Shown here: positions 9,569-18,773 of the stretch, in pieces
How positions within the stretch are numbered: position 1 is the stretch's first letter
How the letters are laid out: every line of letters starts with the position of its first letter
Source: Trematomus loennbergii
Lineage: Eukaryota; Chordata; Actinopteri; Perciformes; Nototheniidae
DNA length: 64,000 bases
Direction: 5' to 3'
Assembly (NCBI GenBank): GCA_012861695.1
Contig: JAAOOA010000092.1
Span: forward strand, 372,001 to 436,000
The notes under the pieces: generated by a model
Databases searched by the model: none
What the model saw: only the letters and a program-made list of their open reading frames with translations
What the model was told of the DNA's origin: nothing
Position numbers and translations under genes: made by a program

Positions 9569-10829
9569 CAAGGCAGCTCAAGGCATATATGCCTGTGTGT
9601 ATGAGCTGTGTTGCACGCACTATCCGTGCTGAGTGTGCTGTCTGGCTACCTGCATAAAGTCAAGTGCTCGGCGCAGTTGTCGGCGAAATGTCGCTCCTCT
9701 GTTTTCATTGAAACAGCTCCTTATATCCGTTAGCTCAGCTAGCTAGCACCAGATGCTAACAACAACATGTAAGGTGTGCTTCGCTCGCGCCACACATACA
9801 CACACACCCTCCCGGTCCTCCCGATGGCCAGTCCGGGCCTGCCGGTGAGCGTGGAAGTGTGGTCTGCCACAAGCGGGCAGCAGGAGCGGGGCTGTCAGCA
9901 TCAGCTTGTAGATGGTATTTTAAACTCGATGCGCTCTGAAACTACGGCGGCCGAGGACAAAAAATACACATGCGTTAATCGCGTTAAAATAATTAGTGGC
10001 GTTAATTTTTTTTGCGTTAACGTTATTAACGCGTTAACTTGACAGCCCTAATTATTTTGAATTGTATTTTAGTGAACATGTATTGTTTGAACTGTTTTAA
10101 GTAATCACATATATAGATATTGTATTCTCACTTACAACTCACTGACCCAGAGATCCTGTTTCACACACATACACCTCCTCCCACCAGCACACACACACAT
10201 TCTTTTCAAGGTTCTTTCTGGGCATCAATATATCTGTGTACAATGTTTGGTTGTCTGGGAAAGAATAGTTTGTGTGAAATATTCCTTGGGAAAGTAAGGG
10301 AGTGAATATCGGTGCAGAGATAAGATTGACTCTGCCCTTGTGAAATTCCGAATCTCACACTGTGGTCAGAAGAAAACATACTTTTTCTCAGAACTCTGAT
10401 TCGCTGTATTGGACCTGACCAGAAGTGAATCCAACCAGTAAAACACCTGGGGGAGTGAGCAGCTCACACAGCTCCTCCCCACGGACTCTCTGATTCGCTT
10501 CGGAGTAAAATGGGAAGGAAGAAGTCAACACATCTCCGCCCCAAAATACGAATATGAATACTGTTGTTTTTGCATGTAAAATGCTTCTTGTTTGCTGACT
10601 GGCTGGTCCCGATACCTGTATCGCACCGCAGTAGAAACCTGAAGTCCGGAGTACTCTGTAAACTTGTATACGTGTTTTGTTTCTTACCAGTAAAATCAGA
10701 TTATTGTTATAACCTTTAATTCCGGTGTTTTGAATTCCTTTCTTTATTAAATATAACCAGCCTCATCTAACGAACGGCGTGTAGCGGAGGGGGGCTTTCA
10801 GCCACCATCCAACAGTGTTTGCTCCAACA
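9167..10829 (+). repeat. provirus 3' LTR, interrupted by a hAT element
   Basis: LTR sequence occupies 9167-9219 and 10051-10829, with 9220-10050 inserted and the 8-bp target ATTATTTT repeated. Without the insertion and one duplication copy the LTR is 824 bp against 817 in the 5' copy. It ends CA at 10829, followed by the ACTT target duplication. Confidence 0.92.
9220..10050. mobile_element. non-autonomous hAT element (TAGGGCTGTCA family), copy 1
   Basis: The ends are TAGGGCTGTCA and its reverse complement, flanked by perfect 8-bp duplications ATTATTTT (9212-9219, 10051-10058), the hAT hallmark. Inside are mirrored ATTAATCGCGATTAAT-type motifs at one end, GCGTTAAC motifs at the other, and a (TG)n microsatellite (about 9524-9567). 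No transposase is encoded. Further copies lie at 42496-43173 and at the window's right edge. Confidence 0.92.
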
Positions 10830-10833
10830 ACTT

Positions 10834-10960
10834 CTCTCTCTGGAGGAGGAGGTTGAAGTGGAGAAGACTGGCAACGTTGCTTGATAGAAGAGCAGGTACA
10901 CCTCTGTCATTGGATTAGAGAATGCTTCCAACAGCCTCCTGAACCTTGGTTGTTCTCATC
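10834..10960 (-). pseudogene. hAT-like gene exon, 5' part split by the provirus
   Basis: The acceptor TTCACAG lies directly above 10960. One frame gives RRLLEAFSNPMTEVYLLFYQ, the other continues HFNLLLQREK, so a one-base gap lies near 10855. The exon is cut at the provirus; its remaining part lies on the other side of the element from about 4494 downward, where the reading continues in the same style (SSIFLLHDEVNWEGW). Confidence 0.75.
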
Positions 10961-11271
10961 TGTGAATAAAAAAAACACAGGTTGTGCATACTACATACAT
11001 TTACTTTTCAGTCTGTTATAATAATCGTTCGTTCATTTGGATCACTGAAATATGATGCCAACTTGATGACTTGAAGTAGCTGGCCAGTGGCTACTGCTGC
11101 AGGATACAAGTCAAAACACCTCTCCAGGCTCAACCATCGAATGGAAACGTGCATAACTATTTCCAAATACTCGCTTTCCATGGAGCTCACAGAATTCTAT
11201 GACAGAATGGAACATCTAATTTCAATTTAATTTAATCTAACTCTTCTGCATTTCATTTGGACTGCACATAC

Positions 11272-11356
11272 CTGTCAGGTAACCTTTACGATTGGTGCTT
11301 CCTTTAAACCAGTATCCCACATCCACAGTCAGATCCTCTGGATCAAATCCACACAC
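11272..11356 (-). pseudogene. hAT-like gene internal exon
   Basis: Eighty-five bases reading VCGFDPEDLTVDVGYWFKGS and on to KGYLTG, between acceptor TTGCAG and donor GTATGTG. The D-x-D-x-G-Y-W-F pattern fits the hAT core region following the G-C-P segment. Confidence 0.65.
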
Positions 11357-11496
11357 CTGCAATACATGATGATTTATAATCACATGACATTTTTGTCATA
11401 GATTCATGACACCACAGCATAACAAACAACCTGTTAGACTTGACATTAGGCATAACGATACGGTAGGTCATAGAAATCATACATGATTCAACTCAC

Positions 11497-11716
11497 CTCT
11501 AAAAAGCCCAGGCCAGCCTGTTTGGCAGTGTTGTGGATGATGTGACAGGGCATCCATGATTGTAGATGCTGCCATGTTCTTTAAGAATTCTGGATGCTAT
11601 GGAATTTCTTGCTCCTGTATTGACAGGTGCATTATCAACAGACAGACTCACACAGTTTCTCCATGGTATGGCGTTTTTTTGCAAGGCCTCACACCATCGC
11701 TGGAATCCCAGTCCAC
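11497..11716 (-). pseudogene. hAT-like gene catalytic-region exon
   Basis: Reads PWRNCVSLSVDNAPVNTG, then SIASRILKEHG and YNHGCP; after a one-base gap the other frame gives CHIIHNTAKQAG to the donor GTGAGT at 11491-11496. The S-V-D-N and G-C-P-C-H-I-I-H-N blocks are conserved in the hAT catalytic region. The upstream side fades into DIRS-derived sequence near 11720. Confidence 0.75.
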
Positions 11717-11797
11717 TTCGGCCTGTAACAGGCTGTGATGGATCCAGCTCTAGCTGCCTGGATAGACTGAATAACAATATCAGACAATCCACCTGTC

Positions 11798-12130
11798 TCA
11801 GCCTGTCCCTCTCAGGAGCCAAGCCTGGAGAGGTTGGCCGAGAGTGGGTAACGCCCCGATTGCACCTGCCTCTTGAGACATCGCCCCCCAGAACTGGTGA
11901 AGCGCCCAGGGCTGGCCCACTTTCATCTGTGTCATCTCTGAGTACCACGGAGCCCCGACGCGATCCGGCGCTACTAGGATGATTGACAGACGTTCTCGCC
12001 TCACTCTCCCCAGGAGAGGGAGAATGAGACGCAGCGGTGGAAAGGCGTAGAGCAGCTTTCTTGGCCATGGCTCGTGTGCAAACGCGTCCACCCCCAAGGC
12101 GGGTCGTCGCTCAGAGCCATGGAGAACCAC
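11798..12130 (-). pseudogene. DIRS-type retrotransposon fragment, RNase H C-terminal side
   Basis: Minus-strand reading ALGVDAFAHEPWPRKLLYAF, PLLGRVRRERLSIILVAP and SQEAGAIG is characteristic of the segment that follows RNase H in fish DIRS elements (D-A-x-A-H-x-W-P, L-x-Y-A-F-P-P). DIRS elements use a tyrosine recombinase instead of an integrase; that gene is not seen here. Confidence 0.7.
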
Positions 12131-12400
12131 AGGGCACAGTGGCTGTTGCGCTGTTGTGCTGTCCCGAACTGGACCCAGATCTAGAGCATTTCAAACCCTT
12201 AATTCGGGGGAGACATGTAATGGTCAGGAGCGACAAAAGCACCACAGTGTCATATATCACAGGCAGGGTGGAGTCCGCTCCACCGCTTTGTTGACCACAG
12301 CGGAGAAAACTTGGTTATGGGCTTCAGAGGTGGTGTTATCTCTGAGAGCCCTCCACATTCCGGGTCTGGAGAACAGGGGGCCGCCCCTCGCATGGTAAAG
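12131..12400 (+). pseudogene. DIRS-type retrotransposon fragment, RNase H
   Basis: Plus-strand readings HFKPLIRGRHVMVRSDKSTT and, after a frameshift near 12265, RQGGVRSTALL and LSLRALHIPGLENRG match DIRS RNase H (L-x-G-x-H-V-x-V-R-x-D-N, Y-I-N-R-Q-G-G, H-V-P-G-x-x-N-R-G). It is in the opposite orientation to the fragment ending at 11798, although both belong to the same stretch of a DIRS polyprotein. Confidence 0.7.
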
Positions 12401-12436
12401 ACACTCTCCTGTGTCCCCACGCCGGCCACCTCTGCT

Positions 12437-12640
12437 CCTTAAAATGAAATAAAGGGGGAGGTGCGCTTGTGAGCAAGCTAGTGAGCATGCTAGGTGAGCA
12501 TGCTAGCTAGTGAGCATGCTCACTAGCATGCTCACTAGCTAGCATGCTCACTAGCTAGCATGCTCACTAGCATGCTCACTAGCTAGCATGCTCACTAGCT
12601 TGCTCACTAGCGCACCTCCCCCCTTTATTTCATTTTAAGG
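12437..12640. repeat. 204-bp palindrome built on a short-repeat core
   Basis: The outer arms CCTTAAAATGAAATAAAGGG and the reverse complement at 12621-12640 continue inward through GGAGGTGCGCT into an array of AGCATGCTCACTAGCT-type units, whose orientation inverts near the middle. Almost the whole length can fold into one hairpin with few mismatches. No coding. It may be a foldback or MITE-like unit. Confidence 0.85.
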
Positions 12641-12788
12641 ATGCACACCAAGCAACATCTCCAGGTGCTCCTTTGAGAACCTGGGCAAAAAAGTTATGTG
12701 CCGTCACTTGGTGTGACAAAGCGCATTTGCGTACCGACGTACTTGTGAAGCTTTTCCAGAAGGCAGTTAGATCACCGGACGACAGAGT

Positions 12789-13051
12789 CTGCTGTTAACG
12801 TCGGTCTGTACAGCGGCACTGCGCTAAAACAGCTGATCACAACGTTCACACGCTCTGTGGTCACGAAGCTCTGTACTCCACTACCACCCCCACGTACAGA
12901 CCGACGTTAACAGACAGGCTTAACGTCGGACTGCTTTAGCGCAGGGCTGCTGTTAATGTTGGTCTGTAAGCAGCATAGCGCTAAAACAGCTGATCACAAC
13001 GTTCACACGCTTTGTGGTCACGAAGCTCTGTACTCCACTACCAACCCCCCC
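12789..13051. repeat. local ~105-bp duplication with an inverted arm
   Basis: 12789-12895 and 12947-13051 are direct copies sharing GCGCTAAAACAGCTGATCAC and the flanking sequence at high identity. The first copy is also bracketed by a perfect 20-bp inverted repeat (12792-12811 with 12894-12913). A C-rich run follows the second copy. Confidence 0.8.
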
Positions 13052-13593
13052 CCCCCCTCACTGAGAAAGTTGTGTGCACCCCTGACTATAATGAAGGTTG
13101 CTAAGGAGGATCAAGAAAGAGAAAGGAAAAGAGGTTAAAAGACGGAGCGCTGGACGTCAGATAATCACCAGAAGAAGGCAGAGAGGAAGTAAACAATAAC
13201 AGGAACACGGAATGGGCTCTGTATTTTGTTTAGTATATGGCCATGTACAGGCCGGTTCCAAAACAAATGACTTGGGTGCATCTGAGATACAGGGGGCGCA
13301 GCAGTAGTAGCTTACATGAGCAATAGTGGCCGGCAACAGCAATGAAAAATAGCCTTGATGTTATGGTCCCCAATGAACAGATTATGAATTATTATTCAGG
13401 GTTCTTACACCTTTTCCAAAGTCAAATTCAAGCACTTTTCAAGCATTTTCAAGGTGCATTTTCAAGCATCTTACAGCTGTTGTAAATTACATATTTATAT
13501 ACACATATTTATACTCAAATGATTATTTCCTACCTCACATTAAATCAGATGTTCTTTATGCTATAAACAAACAAATGTGTGTTTCATAATAGC

Positions 13594-14486
13594 CAGAGTT
13601 GGGTGTAACGCGTTACTGTAATAATATTACTTTTGTCGGTAACGGAGTAGTGTAACGCGTTACTTTTTATGATTCAGTAATCACACTACAGTTACTAACA
13701 TTGCCCCGACACGCGTTACTTCGTTACTTTTATAAATCAGTCATAATCACACTGACAGACAAGAGGGGTTTCCGCCGCAGGTTTATATGTACGTAATCTG
13801 CGCGACTTGCACGTCCACATCTCCGCGTGCAGTGCTGCATAAACATGGCTGAGTCAGCGATAACTTTCGAGGGTGGAGGTATGCCCATTATTTTGAGTTC
13901 GTCCGAAGAATAGACAGGAATGTGACGGTGAGGTGCAAACTGTGTCCAGGCCAGAAGCTGTTATCCACTGCTGTAAACACCACGTCAAACCTCAACAAAC
14001 ACCTGCAAAGAACACATGCTAAGGTGAAGCTAATAGCTAAGGACCCCCGAACCCAGAGTGAGGATGTTGTGAGTGCGCCGTCGCAAGAATTTGGAGGACC
14101 GGTAACTAAAGCAGAGATGGACAGGCTTGTAGCATCCTTCATAGTAGAGGTAATGTTGCCCATTTGCACAGTGGAATCACCATCGCATCGTTCAGAGATA
14201 TACTGCGCAAAATACAGATAGCAGGAGACAGAGGACAGCCATAGTCAGAGCTATCTGAATCAGTCTTATGCGACAATGGAAACTGAACTAAAGAGAACAT
14301 TTGAAACTTTAGCAGTCTGCGTGATCTGCCTGTAGGGAGGGGCGGGCCGGCCCTGCGAGTAAAGTACGAGTAAAGTAACGAGTTACTTTATGTAGAGAGT
14401 AACGAAGTAGTGTAATATATTACTTTTTTTAAAGTAATATGTAATATGTAATATATTACTTTTTTTTAGTAACGACCCCATCTCTG
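13594..14486 (+). mobile_element. hAT element with BED finger, copy A
   Basis: The ends are CAGAGTTGGGTGTAACGCG and, on the other side, the reverse complement of CAGAGATGGGGTCGTTACT, flanked by ATAATAGC and ATAATACA (six of eight bases match). GTAACGAGTTAC-like motifs repeat inside both ends. It holds a short BED-finger gene near 13845-14221 and no transposase core. A near-identical inverted copy lies at 51357-52185. Confidence 0.85.
13845..14221 (+). pseudogene. BED zinc-finger fragment of a hAT transposase
   Basis: The better copy at 51638-52054 shows the layout: MAES, aromatic residues (YFEFV), VRCKLCPG, then SNLNKHLQRTHAK, a C-x2-C...H-x4-H BED finger. Here the frame before the finger is broken (stop TAG around 13910), and about 21 bases are missing after SEDVVSAP compared with the other copy. 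BED fingers bind transposon ends; the catalytic domain is missing. Confidence 0.75.
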
Positions 14487-14922
14487 ATAATACATGAGGA
14501 TGAAAAATAAAAATTTTAGAAAACAAAACTAAGTTTAATATTTCAAAATGAGTGACCCATCTGTACGTAGACTGGGCATCCCATATAACCTGGCTGAGCC
14601 AATATAAAACAATCAGCCAAATAACTTTTCAATACATTATTGATTACTATTTTTGAGGTACTTTTAGGTTGGCAGTAAACATAAGTCAGAGGTAAATGGT
14701 GTACTTTTACTCCACTACATGTATTTAATACCTTGAGTTACTTTACAGATGTGGATGAATGATGTGAAATATAATCAAGTGTTAAATCAGACTTTAGTTC
14801 CACCTGGAGTAAATTCACAAGCTACTCTGTAGTATACAAAGTCATTCAAACTAGCTGCACCTTTACCAGCTTTGAGAACACTTTCATGATCAATCATTAT
14901 AAAACATATCATATACAATTAT

Positions 14923-15880
14923 TAGGGATGCTCCGATCGCCAATTTTGGGGCCGATCGCCGGAATCAGTATCGGCCGATACCGATCGCCGATCCGATCGA
15001 GTAGGCGGGGCCTATGGGGATCTTCCATTTAAAGTGATGTTTAAAACTCAGTTAATGGGGCTCATTCACTGGCGCTTCCACAAACCAACCAACCAACATA
15101 ATTATTACATTCAAATGAAGTTCATTATTCAAGTTTACATTCACTTGGGATAATAACACGGGAGAAATTAGCGGAAGCGCTCTCTTTTCCTCTCTCCCCC
15201 TCTCTCTCTCTCTCTCTCCTGACAGCCCGTCAGTATCTCCTGCAGCTCACTGATCCAGTAATGAGTGACCCGACAATGAAATAAATATATTTATAACTAG
15301 TTTAGCTTGTTCCAGAGGTAAATCAAATAGCTAAGTGTGTTAGGTCTAACTCTTAATGTGTGTTCTGCTCCGCTCACCGGTCCGTCACAGCGGGTGGAGC
15401 GGCAGGATTTCTGCTTCACACACACGTTGCATACCGCTATTTTATTGTCTTTTCGGACACTTAAAATACTGCCAGACTAGTGAAGCCATTTTGGCGAGCT
15501 TGTTTTGCCGCGCACAGAGAAAAGTGTCATGTATTTTACATGCAACGATAGCCTAATCTAAAATGCTCTACTACAGCGTACCTTTCGTGTGGTGTGTGGC
15601 TCGTCAGCGCAGACTCTCGCATCGTTATTGTTGCACACTTTGCAGGAGGCTACTCTTGGGCTTCGCTTGACCCTCGTCTTAGCCATGGCTTGTATTTGTC
15701 TTCTGCTAGCCAACGCTCGTTGAAACGGCAACCTCCTGGCATACTGTCATCTATCACTCTCATCAGAATGCCCAGGTCACACACGTAACAAAAACACTTG
15801 CCGGTCACACGCATTGCGCGGGAAGGCCGGAGTGGAGCTGTTTTATGTAAAAGCGAAGCATTTAAGCGCGCTCCGACTTC
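14923..15880. mobile_element. hAT-like terminal sequence (TAGGGATGCTCCGATC)
   Basis: From 14923 the sequence TAGGGATGCTCCGATCGCC followed by multiple CCGATC / CCGATA motifs resembles the end of a common fish hAT family. A matching opposite end was not found, so this is a truncated copy. The open frames between 15356 and 15790 have no recognised domain. Confidence 0.45.
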
Positions 15881-16253
15881 TTTATTTTCTTTTAATCTAA
15901 AAAGCGAAGTAAAGCATTTACAATTTCAAGCACTTTATCCCAAATTCAAGCACCATTCCCAAAATTCAAGCACTTTTCAAACCTTGAAAACACCTCGTAC
16001 AATTTCAAGCATTTTCAAGGATTTCCAGCACCCGTACGCACCCTGATTATTAAAACCATGTACTACATCATCACCTTGGTCCCATCATATACTCTGGGAA
16101 GAGAATATTTACTGTGCTTGAAAACTGGTATCACATCATCATGTGAGGTTGACTTTGTGACCTGGAGAACATTTCAGCTGCAACATTAGCTTGTTGATAA
16201 GCTTGGGATATGAGATATGTTTGTAGCCATTCGTGGTGAAGGCATCTGTGCTA

Positions 16254-16622
16254 TTATATATGCATTATTTTTGACCCAACATTTCTACAGGCATGGCAGA
16301 ATATGGCACTATTTTTACATGAATATTCTAGCCATTGTCTATTTTTATACACGAGCTGCAAAATGACCGCCTTACCCCACTGTGCAGGCGGGTACTTGTT
16401 TAGATATGCCTGGGCAGGCTCTGTTTTGCCGTGGTATCCTGGCACCAGCGGGCCGCAGAGGGGCGGCGTAGTTTCGGGCGACGAAAACTGCTGCTCCGGG
16501 GGCGAGGGCGGCGAGTCAGGCGGGAGTAAGCTAGTGTCCACAACAGTATGAGGTGTGAATTTTGCCAAAGAACAGACAACTAAGCTGACTGAGCGGAGAA
16601 CGAACGTGTCAACGTGCGCCAA
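16254..16622 (-). pseudogene. TTF-type zinc-finger fragment of a hAT transposase
   Basis: The 122-residue reading ends with AQAYLNKYPPAQWG, then QWLEYSCKNSAIFCHACRNV. This matches the TTF zinc finger at the N-terminus of ZMYM1-like hAT transposases (R-x-W-L-x-Y-S ... A-x-F-C-x-x-C). The reading opens at a TTG, with no ATG; the frame stops soon after the Cys pair and no catalytic domain follows on this strand. It is unrelated to the RWLSLERC gene further left. Confidence 0.65.
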
Positions 16623-16639
16623 ACGCCTCCATCAATTTT

Positions 16640-16700
16640 GAATGGGTTGACATAGAATACAGGCGACGTCACAACGATGTCAGACGTCACGGCGACGTAT
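16640..16700. promoter_or_regulatory. cluster of CRE-like GACGTCAC sites
   Basis: GCGACGTCAC, AGACGTCACG and GGCGACGTA occur within 50 bp, immediately upstream of the minus-strand TTF-finger fragment. They resemble cAMP-response elements (TGACGTCA). This could be a transposon promoter; motif similarity is the only evidence. Confidence 0.35.
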
Positions 16701-16704
16701 CATA

Positions 16705-16870
16705 GGTGCGCTCAAAGTACGCGCTCAAAGTACGCGCTCAAAGTACGCGCTCAAAGTACGCGCTCACGTGGCGGCGGCGTAGCTTAGAAAGCGCTATCTT
16801 AGATATGCGTGTTGATAACGTACGTGTGGATATGCGCGTGAATAACGTACGTGTGAATAACGTACGTCTC
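16705..16870. repeat. two adjacent short tandem arrays
   Basis: A 13-bp unit GCGCTCAAAGTAC is repeated four to five times at about 16708-16766. It is followed by three copies of a unit with AATAACGTACGTGTG at about 16812-16868. No coding potential. Confidence 0.85.
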
Positions 16871-16899
16871 GCCTCCGTTAGCATTGTATAGCATTATCC

Positions 16900-18640
16900 T
16901 AGCATTATATTTTTCGAATGATTCCGCTCCTACAGTAGTTTGGAGAGTGTTACAGGTAAACGTTTTAATCGGCACAGTATTTTCTATCAGAAGAGAGGGG
17001 AATAATAATTAATAATCATTAGTATGAGAATATTTGCTGGTGTTGTAGTAGGCTACTCGAGACGGTCTCCAGACCACTTTTTAACGGTATTGGTCTTGTC
17101 TCGGAATCGACTGCATTTGGTTTCGTATTGTCTCTGTATCGGACCTATCTATACTCGAGATGTTATGTCAAGACCGATCAAGACCACGGCTGTGGCTGGG
17201 GATGTGATGAGAGTCGGGAACCGAAAGCATGTTTTCAATTGCCAGTTTGTGGCTTGTATGTCTTGTGAACGCAACGCTGGCATGATGTGGCCTGCTAAAC
17301 ACACAGGACTAAAATAATACGTGTTTAATTCAGCCCAGATGCGGTGACTGCAGGCCAAATCCATTAATGCGGCATATATTGAAGTTGTTCAAAGTTGCAC
17401 CGGTATGAAGTGCAGTGAGAACCACGCATCTCACGAGACCAGCGCTGCTGTTTACATTAGTGTGGACTGGACCGACTGAAACTGACGGCAAGGTTAATTA
17501 TTGTGGAAGGATGGACCCCCATCCTGCAAAAAAAAAAGGCAGTGAAATGTGCTAAAAATCAATGATTTATTCAGAACCTCCCGTATGGTACAGAATGACG
17601 AAGCAGGAAGTAAGTTAGCGAACATTATGAGCCACATTTCTTTCTATATTGTAGCCTGATGTGCACATCGACTGTCAACAAAACAGTTTCTCAGTCCAAT
17701 GCTAAGTTAGTGGCAGGCCCTGTGTTGCTGGAGACTATAAGGCTACAAAAAAACCAAACATGTCCTTAATGTTACTCAAGGCAAATATATGTAATATAAC
17801 CGTTAGACTGCAGCTAACTGTGGGGCTACAAACCCCTCATACTGTGAGGGAATCTTGAGATGGTTATGTTGTCTGTGCAACAAAGGGGAGACAATCATTA
17901 TGGTATTAGGCCATGCAAATACAGGGTCAACTAAGTGATAAAATAAGTGTTGTATAATATATGTTCTTGAATAATGTTATTTCATAAATAGTTGTTAATG
18001 TAATGATTACATATTCTCCTTATTCAGTTCCACTATCATGATGCTGATGGCGATGACCCTGAGGGAGAGATGCAGACAAGACAAGTCAAGATTCAGGGTC
18101 CAGCACAAGGGAAATTGCAACTGGGGAGAAAGACAGCGAAAGAGACGCACAGGAAGTTGACACAGAGAGGCCTTTTCATTATTGTGCTCGCCCTCAGCCA
18201 ACCACCCACAACAAACTTCCAAGAAAGCCATTCCCAAAGTATTCCACAGCAAGGATGGGACAAATAGAAAATGGTTAACTTACTGTGAATCATCGCACTC
18301 TCTATATTGCTCGCTGTTTCATGTTTGCCAGGCCTGCCAGTGACAATGCTTTTGTTAAAGGAGGCATGCAGGCATGGAAGCATGTTCACCAAAGAATTGA
18401 AGAGCCTGAAAGAAGCGGGTTGCATCGAGATAGTGCAGATGCATATTTTCCTGAGAGCAAGCAGAACTGAAGTGCACCAGATTGATGCATTTAACTCCAA
18501 AATAAAAAAATCTTCCCGGGGGAGCATGTCCCCGGACCCCCCTATAGGATTTGAGAGGTCCACCCCCAAATAAAACATGTTTACATGGAAAGGCTCCCAA
18601 ATACATATGCACACTTTTTTTAACAATATCCTATGTCCAT
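16900..18640. other. intergenic repeats, no gene recognised
   Basis: Near 17050-17160 the sequence CTCGAGACGGTCTCCAGACC and related GGTCTTGTCTCGG words resemble a dispersed fish repeat. The palindromic CCCGGGGGAGCATGTCCCCGG near 18516-18540 is another such motif. Frames at 18070-18267 and 18093-18731 show no convincing domain. Confidence 0.4.
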
Positions 18641-18773
18641 ATGTTTCTATTGTGTCACGATCTGTCTGTGTTGTGTTTTGTCTTGTCTTTTTCTGTCTTT
18701 GGTTTCCTGTTTTATTTTGAAAAGTGTTCACCTCCTGTCTTGCCTGTTGCTTTCTGTCTGTTTTCCCTGATTG

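Larger units (their letters stand above)
4499..10829 (+). mobile_element. endogenous retrovirus (class I-like provirus), internally deleted
   Basis: Two LTRs (4499-5315 and 9167-10829) flank 3.85 kb of internal sequence. The 4-bp word ACTT lies directly outside both LTRs (4495-4498, 10830-10833), the target duplication expected of a retroviral integrase. A primer-binding site starts at 5319 and a purine tract AAAAGAGGGA lies at 9156-9165. Internally there is a long leader, no recognisable gag, protease or RT, a scrap of integrase C-terminus (about 7270-7480), a charged tandem repeat, and envelope remnants ending at 8947. The Cys-rich envelope tail points to a gamma/epsilon-like lineage. LTR substitutions number roughly eight over about 820 bp, so insertion is fairly recent on an evolutionary scale. 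It sits inside an exon of the minus-strand hAT-like pseudogene. It cannot encode a complete set of viral proteins. Confidence 0.92.
2737..11716 (-). pseudogene. multi-exon hAT-transposase-like gene, disrupted
   Basis: Minus-strand segments bounded by GT-AG signals together resemble a hAT transposase. In order: a block ending near 11497 with a D-N-x(4)-N-type core followed by GCP (donor GTGAGT at 11491-11496); 11272-11356; a segment around 11035-11210 with RWLSLERC; an exon starting at 10960 with PMTEVYLLFYQA; then 4217-4325, 3501-3733, 3121-3277 and 2737-3015. The last carries the C-terminal dimerisation motif LPHSNADAERVFSVV. Single-base gaps break the frame in at least three places: after GCP near 11545, before FNLLLQRE near 10855, and a one-base phase mismatch between exons 4217-4325 and 3501-3733. 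The 10960 exon is split by a provirus, and the 5' end runs into DIRS sequence. No BED or other N-terminal finger was found. The intron-rich structure suggests either an intron-bearing transposon or a once-domesticated gene; it cannot make a full protein now. Confidence 0.8.
13395..16045. mobile_element. composite DNA transposon with CAGGGT ends, carrying nested insertions
   Basis: The left end starts CAGGGTTCTTACACC and the right end, reverse complemented, CAGGGTGCGTACGGG. Both ends contain many TTCAAGCA motifs (the right end in 15930-16020). The word ATTATT adjoins each end. Inside are the BED-finger hAT at 13594-14486 and, from about 14923, an end-like TAGGGATGCTCCGATCGCC repeat. The two CAGGGT ends probably belong to one element, but the 6-bp flank is short and AT-rich. 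Confidence 0.55.

Noticed and set aside
17024..17364. Overlapping frames at 17024-17317 (plus) and 17149-17364 (minus) as a host gene
   Set aside because: No domain and no splice context; surrounding GGTCTC/GAGACC words suggest a dispersed repeat.
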